A DNA stretch of 64,000 bases from Maratus speciosus (Eukaryota > Arthropoda > Arachnida > Araneae > Salticidae), in the NCBI GenBank assembly GCA_963932465.1, contig OZ010787.1:12955284-13019283 (forward strand), read 5' to 3'. A program made the translations under genes and the position numbers. Shown piece by piece: positions 35,351 to 46,605 of the stretch. The first letter of the stretch is position 1; every line of letters starts with the position of its first letter. The notes under the pieces were generated by a model. The model worked only from the letters and a program-made list of their open reading frames with translations, did no database searches and was not told where the DNA came from.

Positions 35351-36130
35351 TGAATTAAAAAATGTGTCAGAAATTAGCCAGTTTGAATTTGAGAACAGCA
35401 TTAAGTAAATAAAATATGCATGCTAAAATTTAAATTGGTAAGTCGAAACAGATATATTATGTAAATAAAATGTACACGCGAAAATATAGCATAAATTTTA
35501 AATTCTAAATACTTTTTTTTTCTTTTTAATTAGATTTCATTTACCATGCTTCCATTTTTTTTTTTCTTTTTCAAAATTTGGTTTGGATTGCTAGGGTTCA
35601 ACTAAAATGCATGAACGGAAATATTTCCCCTCAGAATTATCCCATAATTTGGCCTTTGGCTAGTTAAATGCATTAGCAATGTACCTGTAAATTTGTGGAA
35701 ATAATAATTAACCATTTCAAGGGCGGTGGCTAGAGGGTCTAGCCACCTAATTTTAATTCCAAAACAGACAAATAGCACCAAGAATATTTTAATAAAACTT
35801 TGCTTTTGTAATGACAGTGAAAAATAGCAAGTTTTTACTTTCTAAGAAATTCGTTTGAATATTCTGGTGCCAGTCAATTATTTCATCATTTTACAAACAG
35901 AACTCTTCTGCCCCTAAAAGGTTTAAAAGATGCCAATATTGTTGAAATTCCGAATTTAAGTTCTTTAATTTAAAGCGTTGCGTAGCAAAACTATATTAAA
36001 GCCAAATATTAGATTAAAAATAATTTATTATTAGACATAAATAACACGGGAGTAATGTTGCCTGATCGATATTTATAAATTGGGCTGAAATTTTGAACCC
36101 GGTCTCGAATGATAATCATCTTACTCCAGG
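35351..36130. other. Unassigned stretch
   Basis: No recognisable gene, TIR pair or tandem repeat. It lies within the Tigger shell between the second Tigger element and the repeat at 36,160. Confidence 0.35.
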
Positions 36131-36159
36131 CCCAACGCAGACTACTTACATTTCCTTAG

Positions 36160-36930
36160 TTTAGTTCACACCGTGGGCCGGGAAAAACTGAATCTGAAAT
36201 TTGATGAAAATTCGGGCATTAATTCTTGCGATAGCGCTATTGCGTAAATCGTGAAAAATGCAGCATAGCAGCACCACCTGTTGGGCGATTCACACAAAAA
36301 TGTAAACAGCATCAACTCATGTTAAGGATTAACCGAATCTGAGGTTTGATGGAAATCCGTGCTTTAGTTCTTGAGATAGAATTATTGCGGAAATCTCGAA
36401 AAATGCAGCATAGCAGCGCCACCTGTTGAACAATTTACACCAAAAACTAATCAGCATCAATTTATATCATGGACTAACTGAATATAAATTTTTATTAAAT
36501 TCCGTGCATTAGTTTGAGATAAAGCGGCCACAAGATTTGTGTCGCATACAGACAGACAGACATTTTGTAAAAACATGTTTTTTGGAATGTTTGACCCCTA
36601 AAACGCGTAAATCCACCGAAAACCGGAATTCAAAAATTTTCACGAATCCAATACTTTCTTCTTGTAAAGATAGAAAAACAGTGTTGAATTAAGGGGGAGG
36701 GGAATTTGATGTCCGGGAGATTTGAGATTTTGTGTTTTCAATGTTCAAAAAGTACAATTCCTCCCCCCCCCCCCCCGGAATTCTATAATGTCCCCTCCCA
36801 GAGCAATAGAAATCCCTCGCGGAGAAAAGTGTCTGAATTCAACACTGTAGAAGAAAGTTAAAAAAAAAAAAAAAATCGCGAATCCAATATTCTGCCTGTA
36901 AAGATAGATGAAAGTAAAAATTGACCAGAA
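36160..36930 (+). repeat. Tandem repeat of about 148 bp with a CAGACAGACA tail
   Basis: Two clear units and one partial unit share GAAAAATGCAGCATAGCAGC (about 36,248 and 36,397), CCACCTGTTG and a CTGAATCTGAAATTTGATG-like start. After the last unit come ACAGACAGACAGACATTTTG, AAAACATGTTTTTTGGAA and TCACGAATCCAATACTTTCT. A hAT-like MITE interrupts the tail (36,679-36,847). It looks like the 3' part of an unidentified retroelement or a composite repeat. Confidence 0.6.
36679..36847. mobile_element. Small hAT-like MITE (169 bp)
   Basis: The ends CAGTGTTGAATT and AATTCAACACTG are exact inverted repeats. The flanks TAGAAAAA (36,671-36,678) and TAGAAGAA (36,848-36,855) match at 7 of 8 bases, as expected of an old 8-bp duplication. 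C- and G-rich runs lie inside, including a run of about 14 C near 36,763. No coding capacity. Confidence 0.65.
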
Positions 36931-37194
36931 TCCAAAATTGACCAGCCCGATCCATGTAGATAAAGATCAGCCGTGTCCCCTTCCCCTTTTCTTTCTGTGC
37001 TGAGTGATGTGTTTCCATGAATTCACACCTCGGAGGAAAGATAGGGGACTATCTCGGGGAACATATATGAGACGTCGCTGGTTCACATGGCTTGCGAAAA
37101 AATGAAAGTTATCGCACCCGACCTGTGAAAGTCCGTGCCATCTATTGAGAAAAGGTGTTTTTCGACCTTTGTGATGCAGCCCGTTAAAGTGTAA

Positions 37195-38260
37195 GAATGG
37201 AAGGCTTTTGAAACCAAAAAAAGGGACAACATCGTTTTTTGGAAACTTTGCGGTGAAAGTACATCGGGTTTTTCAGCTACCTGTGAAGAGTGGCTTTCAG
37301 AACTTCCTTCTCTTTTAAAAGACTATAAAGCAGATGATGTGTTTTTAACACAGATGAAACTGTATTATTGTACCAATGTTTTCCCAACAAAGTGCCTGCA
37401 TTTAAATATATCGAGCCCTTTTATATCACCGCACTCTTATTATTATTCTTAACTAAAGAAGAAGGCATAACTATAAGATTACTTATAGTTTTTATTTACA
37501 TATGTACTGCAGCTGCTAAATGCAGCTCTCAGAACAAATTATTTCTTACAACTGCGTGGAATACTCTGGTTGCATGCGAAACCTTACAAATCTCAAACTC
37601 TCTCTGTATGGTGCTGCCATCTTTTAACAAAGATCGCTACTAATTCTGATTCTTGTTGGTTTGGGATATGACAAGCCCAAATTGTGAGAAACTTCTGAAT
37701 AATATCGTGAAGGTAAACCTTTTAGCGCACCTATCGCCATCTTACAGTTAACGCGAATGGCTGATTATGCATGGAAAAATGTTGCAAAAACAACAATCTA
37801 GAAATTGTTTCATAATAGCAGAATTTTTAGAATATGCAACTTCCAGTGAAACTGAGGAAGTTGATCCATTACGCAAGCAACTGAAGAACTGAATCCAGAA
37901 CAGTGGGAGGGAATGATACAAAAGGCATGTCACACTGAGATTCCATTCGAAGAATTCTTGATTGTAGACAATGAGCTTGAAACGTGTGCCACTACGACGG
38001 ATGAAAAGATTATTTCGAACGTTAATGCAGAAATTTCTGATGAAGAATTTTAAGACCTACAAGATCATGAAAAAATTACAGTGAAAGAAGCTGAGACGGC
38101 ATTTGACCTAGCTGCGGAGATTTCTTGAATCAGTTGAAAGTATCAGCATTTGGTACCATTGCTATGTGAGAGAAGACTGTGCAATTGCAAAAAGATTCTG
38201 CGAGATGGCAGATTTCAATTAAGAACTTTTTCTTCTGAAAAAAACTGAATGCATTTCTTT
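37195..38260 (+). pseudogene. Tigger transposase relic belonging to the 33-kb shell
   Basis: In shifting plus-strand frames I read KKRDNIVFWKLCGES, then EEWLSELPSLLKDYKADDVF, then (one frame over) FNTDETVLLYQCFPNKVPAF. This is the order of a Tigger protein around its first catalytic aspartate. The middle (about 37,430-37,680) is too decayed to align by eye. From about 37,760 WKNVAKTTI, a stop, NCFIIAEF and the acidic tail EEFLIVDNELETCATTTDEK match the C-terminal part. It is most simply the gene of the element whose ends lie at 7,019 and 39,912. No N-terminal DNA-binding domain was found. Confidence 0.75.
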
Positions 38261-38455
38261 ATCACGAATTGGATATTATTTAATCAAAACAAGTTTGTGT
38301 GTAGCACAATTTTGAAATTATTAAGACTTTGAGACGTGTAATTTGTTAATTATTAGTAGATTATGTATAGGCTATTCAGGCCTTACATCAGGCCTATCAG
38401 GGCTAGATAGCCCCTTCAGGCTATCAAAGCCTGAGAGCTAATGTGCCCGCCGGTT

Positions 38456-39773
38456 CTGTATGTATGTATGTATGTACGTAACGCGATAACTCTTGATAGA
38501 AACATCCGATTTGCTTCAAAATTTTTTCTAGGTTCATTCTGATGAGGTGCTTCCCTGATTAGTTTTGGGGGTTCATTGGTTAAGTATAAAGGGGGGGAAG
38601 GGGGCTATACTTAGATAAATGGGTAATTTTAATTTAGATTATGATAATTTAGATAAATGGGTTTTTCATGCAGAATTATTCAATTTGCTCCAAATTTGGT
38701 ATATCGGTTTATTATGCTAAGGAACTTCCCTGATTAGATTTGGAGGTTAATTAGTTAAGTACAAAGGGGGGGGCTACACCCCCTTAATTTAGATAAATGG
38801 GTTTTTCATGCAGAATTATTCGATTTGCTCCAAATTTGGTATACCGGTTTATTATGTTAAGAAGCTGCCTTGATTAGATTTGGAGGTTCATTAGTTAAGT
38901 ATAAAGGGGGCTAGACCCCCCCCCCCCTTTATTTAGATAAATGAGTTTTCCATGCAGAATTATTCGATTTTCTCCCAATTTGGTATACCGGTTTATTATG
39001 TTAAAAAGTTTCCTTGATTAGACTTGAAGGTTCATTAGTTAAGTATAAAGGGGGAAAGAGGGGCTAGACCCCCCCCCCTTAATTTAGATAAATGGGTATT
39101 TCATGCAGAGTTATTCGATTTCCTCCAAATTTGGTATACCAGTTTATTGTGTTAAGGAGCTGCCTTGATTAATTTTGGAGGTTTATTGGTTAAGTTTAAA
39201 GAGGGGGCTTGGGCTAGACCCCCTTAATTTAGATAAATGGGTTTTTCATGCAGAATTAATCGATTTGCTTCAAATTTGATATGCCAGTTTATTCCGATAT
39301 GGTGTTTCCTTTATTAGATTTGGAGGTTAATTGGTTAAGTATAAAAAGGGGAAAGGGGGGCAAGAACCATCCACTTAATTTAGATAAATGGATGTTCCTG
39401 CAGAATTATCCAATTTGCTTTAATTTTTTTTTTCTATGTTCATTCTGATAAGGAGCTTTCCTAATTAGATTTGGAGGTTCATTAGTTAAGTATAAAAGGG
39501 GTTAGACACCCCCTTAATTTAGCGAAATGTTTTTTTCATGCAGAATTATCTGATTTGCTTCAAATTTGGTATACCGGTTTATTATGTTAAGGTGCTTCCC
39601 TGATTAGATTTGGAGGTTCATTGGTTAAGTTTAAAGTGGAGGAACGGAGGCTAATCCCTCTTCATTTATTTTTTGTGGGAATTATTCTTTGGAATAAGAG
39701 TATAATATACAATTAGTGTGAATAGCCAGTGAGCTCAATGCCATCAGTTTAACTGGGCACTTTTCTTTTTATT
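38456..39773 (+). repeat. Minisatellite of about 140-150 bp units with unique head and tail
   Basis: The head reads GCCGGTTCTGTATGTATGTA, then TACGTAACGCGATAACTC. About eight units follow with TTGGTATACCGGTTTATTAT, CCTTGATTAGATTTGGAGGT, a variable run of G or C, and AGATAAATGGGTTTTTCATG. The tail (GAGCTCAATGCCATCAGTTT, AACTGGGCAC) also ends the short copy at 9,730-9,926. Homopolymers vary between units. There is no coding sequence and the element type is unknown. Confidence 0.8.
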
Positions 39774-40385
39774 GATTAATCTTATTTTTTACAGCAAAAA
39801 GCAGTTTGTGAGATTAGATTTTTAAATTTTGTCAAAACCTTGATAACTCGAAACCTCTATATCTCGAACTTTTTTATATTCCCAACAGATTCAAGATATC
39901 AAGGTTGTACTGTATTTCATTTATAAAACTATTCGATTATATGTTTTAACTTTTGATTAGCTTTATGGAAATCCCAATTATGAACTACATCATCAATTGT
40001 GAAATGTTCAAAGGTATCAAGCGTTCAAAGATCTTGGATAGACTTTTCCTACACTCTTTTGGAAGTGACTGATGATCTAGAATTTACCTTGGATCAACAG
40101 TAAGGCATCTGAAATTCTTGCAAAAAAGAAGAATATCCATAGATTCATCATTTTAAAATCCTTCATCCTTTGGTGACAATTAAGGCTATTAAAATTCTTG
40201 CAAAAATCAAGAATATTCTTAAATGCATCATGGTATATATTTTAAAATCCTTCACAATATTTTTCATATCTTCATACAAAAATTTTTATCTTAATTTAAT
40301 CTCTTCTACATTATCCAGACTGGATCTTAATATCATGAATTTGTATGAAAAAATCATCTATTTCATTTATACAACTATTCGATTA

Positions 40386-40867
40386 CAGTATGGAACCATT
40401 TATCCAGAAATCAGTTAACCGGAAAACCAGTTATCCAGAATGATATTTCTGATAGACTGATTTCAGAATCTTTACAGAAAAAGGTGTCATACACTGCCTG
40501 TTTTACATAGGCTTTGCTTGAAACAATTGTGCAATTTGATGACAACATCTAGTATTTGAAATGAAAACATATTTAGTTGTATTTTAGATGTTTTAACTTT
40601 TATACAGAGGAAACAGGAGAATTTTTGTTCCTAAGGGATTCTCATAAATTACCTTCTTTTAAACTCTGGTTAACTTTTGATCTTTCTTGCATTGATTTTT
40701 AATCCAAGTAATCTAATAATTTAAAATCAGAAATAATGTCACAACCACACATATTCCACAAAACTTATCAAATGAATGCTGCATTAATGCACAACCAGTT
40801 AACCGGAAAAACCAGTTATCCGGAATACATCTTACCCCAAGCTTTCCGGATAAATGGTTCTGTACTG
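40386..40867. mobile_element. Pogo/Tigger-type MITE (482 bp)
   Basis: CAGTATGGAACCATTTATCC and the reverse complement of the other end, CAGTACAGAACCATTTATCC, match at 18 of 20 bases. Subterminal AGTTAACCGGAAAACCAGTT is mirrored near 40,795-40,820. TA is duplicated (40,384-40,385 and 40,868-40,869), and joining the flanks restores CGATTATATGTTTTAAC of the array. It has no transposase frame, so it needs one from elsewhere. Confidence 0.9.
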
Positions 40868-41430
40868 TATATGTTTTAACTTTTCATTAGCTTTATGGAA
40901 ATCCTAGTTATCAACTACATCATCAATTGTCAAATTATAAAGTTATACCATGTCGAATACAGATCCTGCCTAGACTGTTCCCACACTCTTTTGGGAATGC
41001 CTGATGATCTAGAATTTACTTTGGGTGAACATTATTATGCTGAAATTCTTGAAAAAAAAATCAAGAATATCCTTACATTCATCATTTTAAAATCCTTCAT
41101 CATTTGGTGACAATTAAGGCTATTAAAATTCATGCAAAAATCAAGAATGTTCTTAAATGCATCATGATAAATGATTTAAAATCCTTCACAATATTTTTCA
41201 TATCTTCATACAAAGATTTTTATCTTAATTTAGTCTCTTTTACATTATCAAGACTGGGTCTCAATATCATGAATTTGTATGAAAAAATCATCAATTTCAT
41301 TTACAAAAGTTTTGATTATATGTTTTAACTTTTGATTAGCTTTATGGAAATTCCAACTATCAACTACATCATAAATTGTGAAATGTTCAAAGGTATCAAG
41401 TATTCAAAGATCTTGGATAGACTTTTCCTA

Positions 41431-41745
41431 ATTAAAATAATAAAACTTTGTAAAAAATCACCATAAAATAAAAACAAAACACAGGACGCATTTCGAGCTA
41501 AAAACATAACAGCTCATCATCAGCTACAGCATACACGTGTCTGCAAGCGAACAAGTTCATTTTTGACTGTTCATTTCATTTTTGAACTTGTTCACTTGCG
41601 GACACGTGTATGCTGTAGCTGATGACGAGCTGTTATGTTTTTAGCTCGATACGCGTCCTGTGTTTTGTTTTTATTTTATGGTGATTTTTTACAAAGATTT
41701 ATTATTTTAATTGCTTCATATCGCCAGTTTTCGGTGCTGTTTCTC
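41431..41745. mobile_element. Foldback insertion with 12-bp direct repeats
   Basis: Arms of about 130 bp (AATAATAAAACTTTGTAAAA, ACACAGGACGCATTTCGAGC, CAGCATACACGTGTCTGCAA) pair across a short loop at about 41,565. An unpaired tail ends CCAGTTTTCGGTGCTGTTTC. AGACTTTTCCTA (12 bp) flanks the insertion (41,419-41,430 and 41,746-41,757) and restores the array when collapsed. The long duplication is more like retroposition than a cut-and-paste MITE. The superfamily is unknown. Confidence 0.8.
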
Positions 41746-41904
41746 AGACTTTTCCTACACACTTTTGGAAGTGACTGATGATCTAGAATATACCTTGGAT
41801 CAACATTAAGGCATCTGAAATTCTCGGAAAGAACAGGAATATCCTTAGATACATCATCTTAAAATCCTTCATTCTTTGGAATGAATTAAGGCAATTAAAA
41901 GATT

Positions 41905-42118
41905 TTAAAGTTAATGATTTCTCCCTGATATGCACAAGGTCTCTCTTTGAGGTAGATTTACTAGAATAGCCTTCACTGGATGTCCCACAAATGAAAGGCT
42001 TCTTTTCATTTTGCCCCCCTCCCAAGGTCCCTCTCTAGGGTGAATTCACTAGAAATGTCGCAAGTGAAAGATTTCTCCCCAATATGAAAGAGTTCCTTCT
42101 TTAGGGTAGCTTAACTAG
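41905..42118 (-). pseudogene. C2H2 zinc-finger relic in the tandem array
   Basis: On the minus strand, in two frames, I read HIGEKSFTCDISSEFTLERD and KKPFICGTSSEGYSSKSTSK followed by RDLVHIREKSLTLKSF. The linker GEKSFTC and the spacing of aromatic, leucine and histidine positions are those of tandem C2H2 fingers. In each finger the second cysteine has become serine and the first histidine is lost, so they could not bind zinc. The relic replaces part of one array unit. It may show that the array grew from the surroundings of a zinc-finger gene, or it may be a separate insertion. Confidence 0.6.
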
Positions 42119-43628
42119 AACACTTGGAAAATCCTTCATCCTTTGGTAACAATTAAGGCTATTGAAATTGTTGCAAAAATCAAGAATGTTCTTAAATGCA
42201 TCATCATAAAACTTTTAAAATCTTCGCAGTATTTTCCATATCTTTCATTTCTTCATGCAAAGATTTGTATCTTAATTTTATCTCTTCTACTTTATCAAGA
42301 CCGGGTCTCAGTATCATGAATTTGTATGAAAAAATTATCAATTTCATTTACAAAACTCTATTTGATTATATGTTTTAACTTTTCATTAGTTTTATGGAAA
42401 TCCCAGTTATCAACTACATCATCAATTGTGAAATGTTCAAGGGTATCAAGTGTTCAAAGATCTTGGATAGACTTTAACCACTCTTTTGGAAGTGACTGAT
42501 GATCTAGAATTTATCTTGGATCAGCATTAAGGCATCTGAAATTCTTGGTAAAAACAAGAATATCCTTAGATTCATCATTTTAAAATCCTTCATCCTTTGG
42601 TGACAATTAAGGCTATTAAAATTCTTGCAAAAATCAAGAATATTCTTAAATGCATCATGATAAATGTTTTAAAATCCTTCACAATATTTTTCATATCTTC
42701 ATGCAAAGATTTTTATCTTAATTTAATCTCCTCTACATTATCAAGATTGGGTCTCAATATCACGAATTTGTATGAAAAAATCATCAATTTCATTTACAAA
42801 ATTCTATTCGATTATATGTTTTAACTTTTCATTAGCTTTATGGAAATCCCAGTTATCAACTTCATCATCATTTGTGAAATGATAAATTTATACCGTGTCG
42901 AAGAAAGATCTTGGCTAGACTGTTCCTACACTCTTTCAAAATGCCTGATGATCTAGAATTTACGTTGGGTGAACATTAAGGTAAATGAAATTCTTGGAAA
43001 AATTAAGGATAGCCTTAGAAAATCCTTCATCCTTTGGTAACAATTAAGGCAATTGAAATTCTTGCAAAAATCAAGAAAGTTCTTTAATGCATCATCATAA
43101 AAGTTTTAAAATCCTTCACAGTATTTTCCATATCTTTCATATCTTCATACAAAGATTTGTATCTTAATTTTATCTCTTCTACTTTATTAAGACTGGGTCT
43201 CAGTATCATAAATTTGTATGAAAAAATCATCAACTTCGTTTACAGATCTCTATTTGATTATATGTTTTAACTTTTTATTAGTTTTATGGAAATCCCAATT
43301 ATCAAATACATCATCAATTGTGAAATGGTCTTAAGGTATCATGCGTCGGGTAAAGATCTTGCTTCTTCCCACACTCTTTTGGAAATGCCTGATGATCTAG
43401 AATTTACTTTGGGTGAACTTTAAGGTATCTGAAATTCTTGGAAAAATTAAGAATAGCCGTAGAAAATCCTTCATCCTTTGGTAACAATTTAGGTTATTGA
43501 AATTCTTGCAAAAATCAAGAATGTTCTTAAATGCGTCATCATAAAAGTTTTAAAATCCTTCACAGTTTTTTCCGTATCTTCATACAAAGATTTGTATCTT
43601 AATTTAATCTCTTTTACATTATCAAGAC

Positions 43629-44742
43629 TAGGGATTGACCGAATACCGAATAGTCGATTCGGTATTCGGTGATTCGGCATGTAAACCGAATATTCGGCTT
43701 CGGCCGAATACTTAAAAGTATTCGGCCGAATAATTGCGGGTAAGTATTTTCTTAGAAGTAGAAGAATTCTTTTTTAATTAGAAGTAGAATAGGCTAAACG
43801 ATGAGTTTCAATATTATGTGCATGAGTTCAGAGTTCAATTGCACTACAAAAAACAAGTCAAAGGACATTTTTAATATAAAAAAAAAACCCTTTTCTTTCC
43901 TAAAACAGCCTACATAGGGATGAAATCAAAACAACTATCTACGATGAGAAAAAAAAAAGTAAGGAAGGTGGGCATCTTTCTCTTATAATTTAATTTTAAT
44001 TATTTCTACTTTAGTTTTCTTAATTTAAATTTATTTAATGTGTATTTTCTTTAACATACACCTCAAATAAGTACGTGAGATTTCATCTCTGCATATCTAA
44101 GGTGTATATTAAAGAAAACGCATCAAATAAGTATACCCATATGCCTATCCTATAGCTTTTATAACCATTAAAATTGCTCAAATTTGTTATCTTCATCACC
44201 ACAATGTTAAATTATTAATCAAAATATAAATATGTATCAATAATTTGACAGATAATAGTTAAATGTATAAATTGATATACCTTTTGTATTTGGGAACATT
44301 CCTATTCAATACGTTTATAATTAGACAATCAGTAAATCAGCTTAATGACAACATTGTTTCTTTTTATTTGAATGAACTTTAGTTTTTCTAACAATTTTTA
44401 CTCTTAATAATAGCCTGTATAGTTTAATACTTTCATAGGTTATTTTGGGTATTGGCTAGTGATAAAATAATAAAAAATAAGTGATGAGTTAATGAAACTG
44501 TGAGTTGAAAGTAGTCATTAAATTTTTTTGGTGTAATTAGATTTAAGAATAAAAATGTAACTGAATTAAATTACTAAGAATTTAATTTTAATTAAAGTTT
44601 ATTAAAAAAAGCTAATATATAAAAAAATGCACATTAAAAATTTTTAAGTATTCGGTTGCCGAATACCGAATATTCGGTGTACACTTTGACCGAAGCTTCG
44701 GTATTCGGTATTCGGCAAAATTGCTGATTCGGTCAATCCCTA
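43629..44742. mobile_element. hAT-type element with 8-bp duplication (1.1 kb)
   Basis: The ends are TAGGGATTGACCGAATACCG and, reversed, TAGGGATTGACCGAATCAGC. ATCAAGAC is duplicated at 43,621-43,628 and 44,743-44,750 and restores the array when collapsed. Subterminal TTCGGTATTCGG-type words are dense at both ends. The interior is AT-rich and has no transposase that I can read. It cuts the minus-strand array frame that ends at 43,489. Confidence 0.9.
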
Positions 44743-44819
44743 ATCAAGACTGCTTCTAAGTATCATGAATTTTTCTGAAAAAAATCATCTATTTCATTTA
44801 CTAAATTCTATTCGATTAT

Positions 44820-45290
44820 CATAGGCGTAACTAGTGGGTGGGCCGAACCCACCCCAGGTAGTTCCAGTGCCCACCCCAGAATTTCAAATTCAAGTGAGAC
44901 TGTTATGACTGCGATATAGTCAAAATTTTAGTTTTTAAATGTTTGAATAGTTACACAAACAAATATATTTCTGATTTGTGAACTAATGTAATCAAAGCGT
45001 ATCATGCGCACACCTAATGTGTTTGTGAGGGGAGGGGGTGTCAAAGGTGTAACAGCTATGTAGCCCGGAGCTAATAGTGAAATATATTATCTGAAGGCTC
45101 ATATGAGCCTGCTAGAATTTTCTTTTTTGTTACGAGGGGATGGGGAAAAGCATAAGCATTAGAGATGGGAAATATAGTTACTTTTGGTTAACAGGTTACA
45201 TCGTTCCACACTTGTACAGGTAACAGGTTCCAACAATCTGTCATTTTTATAACATATAACTAATCGCCGTGTATGCAGTCGACAGATGGT
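44820..45290. mobile_element. Probable transposon fragments at the array's right edge
   Basis: CATAGGCGTAACTAGTGGGT begins abruptly where the array stops and looks like the left end of a DNA element; I could not find its right end. Near 45,162, TAGAGATGGGAAATATAGTT and a following AACAGGTTACA resemble a hAT left end, again without a partner. Both are calls from end style only. Confidence 0.3.
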
Positions 45291-46060
45291 TTAATTAGAA
45301 GGCCCTTCAAACAAAATGTTTGAAATAATTTTTTGACGCAATTATAAATGCTGTTTTCTATTGAGATGAATCAAAATCTGTGATTAAAAACTTAATTTTT
45401 GCAAGACAAAAGCTTACCTAGGTATAATACTTTGAATTTTGTGCATTTTCAGCATTTTTGCGCACTAATAATACTCTTTCCATTTATGGTGACTTAAACG
45501 TTGAAAATTCATAAAATTCTAAATATCATAACCCAGTACGGTTTGCCTATAGAAGAATAAATTTTTGCTGTTTTACTTGTTATAATATGGGGGGATTTTT
45601 TTCTAAATAAAACTTATAGATTCAGGCATTGTATAAAATTTGCAGTTTCTTAACTATTCAAAAAGTATGTATTTTAACATAAATTGATTTTTATATGATC
45701 TAGAACAAAATTTGAAACATTTTTACAATTGGAACTATGCCTCTAAAACTAACGGTTTAGAAATTAACCTTTTGTAAACGATAAAAAGAAATACCCTGCA
45801 TAAAAACAAACACAATTTTAACAACATATATTGTAAAAGAGATAAATTTGATCTTCACTTCATTGCAGCCTTGACTTGAATATTGACTTCATTGCAGCCA
45901 TATCTATTAAAGCATATTCAATGCTAATATTACACGAACACGAAAATATTATTTATACACTTTTAATCAAATGCAATTCATCCAAACAAATTTCGTACGT
46001 AGAAATACGTTTCTAAAATTAATTACAATTGTGTTAAAATTAAGTGCCCTCACAAATTAT
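45291..46060. other. Unassigned stretch
   Basis: AT-rich DNA without a recognised repeat or frame. A short direct duplication, CATTGCAGCC, occurs at about 45,863 and 45,890. Confidence 0.35.
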
Positions 46061-46066
46061 ACAATG

Positions 46067-46465
46067 CTATTTTCTTTCTTTTTTTTTCAGTAAAATAAAA
46101 AATGTTTTCCAGCTCTCATCTTCTAAAAACGCAACAATGACAAAATAATAATAATAAACGATTGACCAACAAACAAAAAGTCTAGCGCCAGAATCCCCCT
46201 CTCCCCCTTCACCTCCACAAACTTCAGGAGTACATAGAGATATCCCTTTTAAATACTCAAATCCAAAGAAACCGCCTCCTGCCAACCCATGCCTATGCTT
46301 TCCAAAGATTGTCTTCAGCGCGATAAAACAAACACCTTCAGCAACCAACTCCGTAAATCTCTTTAATTCAATCCTTCCAACACTAGATGAAATCATTTCA
46401 TCCCCATAATAATAATCCAATGCATTATTATGTTCCACAAAACACAGATCTTTCATTCCTCCCAC
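46067..46465 (-). CDS. Possible coding exon, 132-residue open frame, unknown
   Basis: This is the second-longest frame in the window. It starts at an ATG (MGGMKDLCFVEHNNALDYYY) and ends in a lysine run encoded by an A-rich tract. Its first 100 codons are GC-richer than the flanks and include GRIELKRFTELVAEGVCFIA and a glycine-rich FGKHRHGLAGGGFFGFEYLK. There is a hydrophobic stretch near the end (VCWSIVYYYYFVIVAFL) that could be a membrane segment or a chance reading of a TAT repeat. I recognise no family and see no convincing splice sites. It may be an exon, a non-coding RNA or chance. Confidence 0.25.
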   Translation of the reverse strand: MGGMKDLCFVEHNNALDYYYGDEMISSSVGRIELKRFTELVAEGVCFIALKTIFGKHRHGLAGGGFFGFEYLKGISLCTPEVCGGEGGEGDSGARLFVCWSIVYYYYFVIVAFLEDESWKTFFILLKKKERK

Positions 46466-46605
46466 AGAACACGAAAATAATTTTTAATCGAATGTCGTTC
46501 ACTGAAACAATATTATCCTTTCAGTTTTATATAATCATCAGTGTTATTTTTAATTTAAAACGCTGTTGTACTAAAATGTTTCAAAAGAAACAAAAGTTAA
46601 ATTAA

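Larger units (their letters stand above)
7019..39912 (+). mobile_element. Ancient Tigger/pogo-like element, exploded by nested insertions
   Basis: The left end CAGTCAGACCTCGATATTTC and the reverse complement of the right end, CAGTACAACCTTGATATCTT, are imperfect inverted repeats of the pogo/Tigger type. Both are followed by runs of TCGAAA/TCGAGATAT motifs (about 7,019-7,180 and 39,835-39,912). TA is duplicated at 7,017-7,018 and 39,913-39,914, and joining the flanks restores the array phrase AAATCATCTATTTCATTTA. A relic of a Tigger transposase lies near the right end (about 37,195-38,260, +), as expected for the element's own gene. Most of the 32.9 kb is later insertions and expansions. The age order is inferred from the nesting. 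Confidence 0.75.
39913..44819. repeat. Degenerate tandem array, second half
   Basis: This continues the 2,056-7,018 array after the Tigger insertion, with the unit marker near 40,072, 41,000, 41,776, 42,498, 42,945 and 43,390. Minus-strand copies of the unit frame include 43,489-43,680. Four inserted sequences are listed separately. The last unit stops at about 44,819 within ATTCTATTCGATTA, where a different sequence begins; the array does not return in this window. Confidence 0.9.
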
